A stretch of DNA of 64,000 bases, taken from positions 16,274,677-16,338,676 of the forward strand of contig JBBMOA010000020.1 of the NCBI GenBank assembly GCA_037954235.1. The letters are read 5' to 3'. Both the position numbers and the translations under genes were made by a program. Positions 62,246-64,000 of this stretch are shown one piece after another (the stretch's first letter is position 1; every line of letters begins with the position of its first letter). This DNA is from Aulostomus chinensis. Its lineage: Eukaryota > Chordata > Actinopteri > Syngnathiformes > Aulostomidae. The notes beneath the pieces were generated by a model. It was not told the DNA's origin, did not search any database, and saw only the letters and a list, made by a program, of their open reading frames with translations.

Positions 62246-62645
62246 TTGCTTTTACACCACTGCACTGGGTCTCCATTGCCAGTGGGGAGATTTGGGTGCC
62301 CATGCTGCCAAAGAAGACCCCTTTGAGATTTACTCAAGGTCGCTATGTCCAGCTGGCGGTGCCAACATCTGTTCAGAAGGGCCTCAAGACTGGCATGAGA
62401 GGGCCCGTCTACGCTGTCTGACCTTGGATCAACAGCCACATTTGGAAAAATAACTGTTTCCACTGGATAGTGGCTTTGGTTGCAAATATTTATTGCAAAA
62501 ATTGCAGACCATTTTATGCCTTCAAGATGGAGTTAGGAACCCATAGCTTATTTTACAGAGCCCTTTTCTGTAAAAATGATCACAAAAAAGATAACAAGAA
62601 CATGAGGAAAAACAGTTTCCATACAGCAACAATAGGCCTTGTGTG

Positions 62646-62870
62646 CAGGTACTGTATGTGTCCTGGTTGCTGTACTAGCGCCTCCTCTGGTCGGTCAAAG
62701 CATCTGTCCCCCCAAGCGAAGCCCTCGCGATCAGATAAAAAGATTCGGCCAATGACTCCACATGTAACCAAGGAAGCATGTGGTAGTCCCCTGTGTCCCT
62801 CAAAGCAGTAAGAGCGGGATTGGAGTAACGCCCAGCACAGCATGGTGGTGTGAATTAGTGATGTACATAT
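62646..62870 (+). mobile_element. Truncated tRNA-derived SINE (body and 3' part)
   Basis: The segment carries a series of phrases that I recall, in this order, from an abundant teleost tRNA-derived SINE: TATGTGTCCTGGTTGCTGTA, CTAGCGCCTCCTCTGGTCGG, GACTCCACATGTA, AAGCATGTGGTAGTC, and a tail like GAGCGGGATTGGAGTAACG. The tRNA-like head with its A and B boxes is missing, and the middle is shortened, so this is a 5'-truncated, decayed copy. The family name is not given because I cannot check it. Short frames across it are not genes. Confidence 0.6.
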
Positions 62871-64000
62871 ACATGGCCTTGTGGGGAAAAATCCCCAGAA
62901 AGCACATCGACCCCGCTCCTGAGTCATGGTCGGGCTTGAGGAGTCGTCAGCTAGGCTGCTGAATGGGTAAGGGCCAGCTGAACCATAACCTCAGTAAAGT
63001 CAAAGCAACTATGAATTCTGTAAGTGTGCTCGCACTCAAAATTTCTCCAAAGTGATGAACAATCCAACAACAATCCATTGGTCAACAACAATGTTTTACT
63101 GTGCTGGAGAACTGAGGGTCTGCCAGGTGTGGCAGGTGTGGCAGGTATGACAGGCGCACGACTGTACACTAAATTTAGTTGGTATCTGAGAGAAAAGTCG
63201 TCAATGCAGCAAACTCTATTTCACTTGTATCCTAAGAACAAGTCTGTTTGTATGGGTTGTTCTGGTCCAGTAAGTTTCACAACAACAAATGACATTTTTT
63301 TCATGGTTGCATTAGTAAGTGAGTAGACAGAAAAATGAGTGACCGCTACCAACACTTTCCTTGTTTTAATTCTTCATGGAGGTTGTTCTCTGCCAGAAAG
63401 CCTATCGATTTTTCTATCAAATACGAAAACAGGCATTGTGGGGAGGCTGCAGAGGTCAGTGTGAATTAGAGCAAAAATGTATGCGTCTGTGGTGTGTGTG
63501 TGTGTGAGTATATATGTGTGTGTGTGTATGAGGGCTTCCCCTCCTCCTCGCCTACATCCCCATTGTCACTCCCCAAAGGCCTCTCTGTTAAATTGGCTGA
63601 CAGATAATAAGATCATACAGGAGAGTACAGACACAGAGACCTTTGTCTTACAATCCAACAGTCTTACTTCTGCTGAAGTTCCTGCATCATAAACACTCCG
63701 CAGCTCAGGGAGGGTTCATACGGCTGAATATGACAAGTTTCAAGTTTTAAATTGAGTTTGGTGAATTTTATATTCTCTTGATTCATTTTCAAGATATTCT
63801 CATACCTAAATGAAAAAAAAAATCAGTCCATTACTCAAAAATAAAACACCAAAAACCCAACATTTCCTTTCGTGATAATACTACAGTTATGGTGTAGTTA
63901 GGCTCAGGCAAAAACACTCCATTTTGGCAGTGATATCATGATGACATAAATAACCCAAGTCACCAAAATGAAAAGACAAATGCATATGGACCCTGAGTGT
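62870..64000. other. Non-coding flank, nothing recognised
   Basis: Contains a short tandem of GGCAGGTGT-like units (63122-63152) and an interrupted TG repeat (63495-63532). No gene is visible up to the window edge. Confidence 0.5.
63495..63532. repeat. (TG)n microsatellite, interrupted
   Basis: TG units interrupted by AGTATATA. Confidence 0.9.

Larger units (their letters stand above)
43760..62640. other. Upstream non-coding region, no recognised gene
   Basis: No frame shows similarity to a protein I recognise, and none has a convincing splice context. Microsatellites are listed separately. Stretches such as 44640-45650, 46980-49060, 51650-53590 and 54020-58700 contain only short chance frames. 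Single-exon or weakly conserved genes and distal esrrb enhancers cannot be excluded by eye. Confidence 0.5.

Noticed and set aside
62580..62927. Minus-strand open frame of 115 codons
   Set aside because: It lies across the SINE-like fragment and is a by-product of that repeat.

Overview
This is a piece of vertebrate nuclear genome, most likely from a spiny-rayed teleost fish. The evidence is interrupted genes with GT-AG introns, very many (AC)n, (AG)n and homopolymer microsatellites, short non-autonomous DNA transposon remnants, and a fragment of a tRNA-derived SINE of a type I recall from fish. There is no sign of bacterial or organellar gene organisation. The species cannot be named from this sequence.

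The only gene I can support is on the minus strand: an orphan nuclear receptor of the estrogen-related receptor (ERR, NR3B) group, best called esrrb. Six coding exons, read from 31941 down to 7841, join in frame with canonical splice sites to give a complete protein of 435 residues: a phospho-SUMO type N-terminus, a two-zinc-finger DNA-binding domain, the ERR C-terminal extension, and a ligand-binding domain ending in an AF-2 helix. All five coding introns are phase 1. The human ERR-beta short form is about the same length.

Layout: 1-7020 is the 3' flank of esrrb, with a hAT-like non-autonomous element (822-2187) and a 42-bp minisatellite (5103-5747). 7030-7840 is the probable 3' UTR. 7841-31954 holds the coding exons and introns of 0.3 to 10.5 kb; the 5.6-kb intron carries a long hairpin (12922-13023) and a fold-back repeat (13832-13964). 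31955-64000 has no recognisable coding exon. It is read here as a long 5' intron followed by promoter or upstream sequence. A CCAAT/CACCC/TTAAA arrangement near 43.65 kb and a GC-richer block at 42.78-43.02 kb are the best, unproven, candidates for the first exon and promoter. Two more fold-back repeats (38.7-39.4 kb and 39.7-39.8 kb) and a SINE fragment (62.65-62.87 kb) lie in this part.

The points most worth a second look are the intronic hairpin, whose wobble pairs favour an RNA antisense to esrrb; the polymorphic-looking TG tract inside the 3' splice site of the first coding exon; the reading frame running upstream of the annotated start, which implies an unseen upstream coding exon; and a mixture of ERR-beta-like and ERR-gamma-like residues in the receptor.
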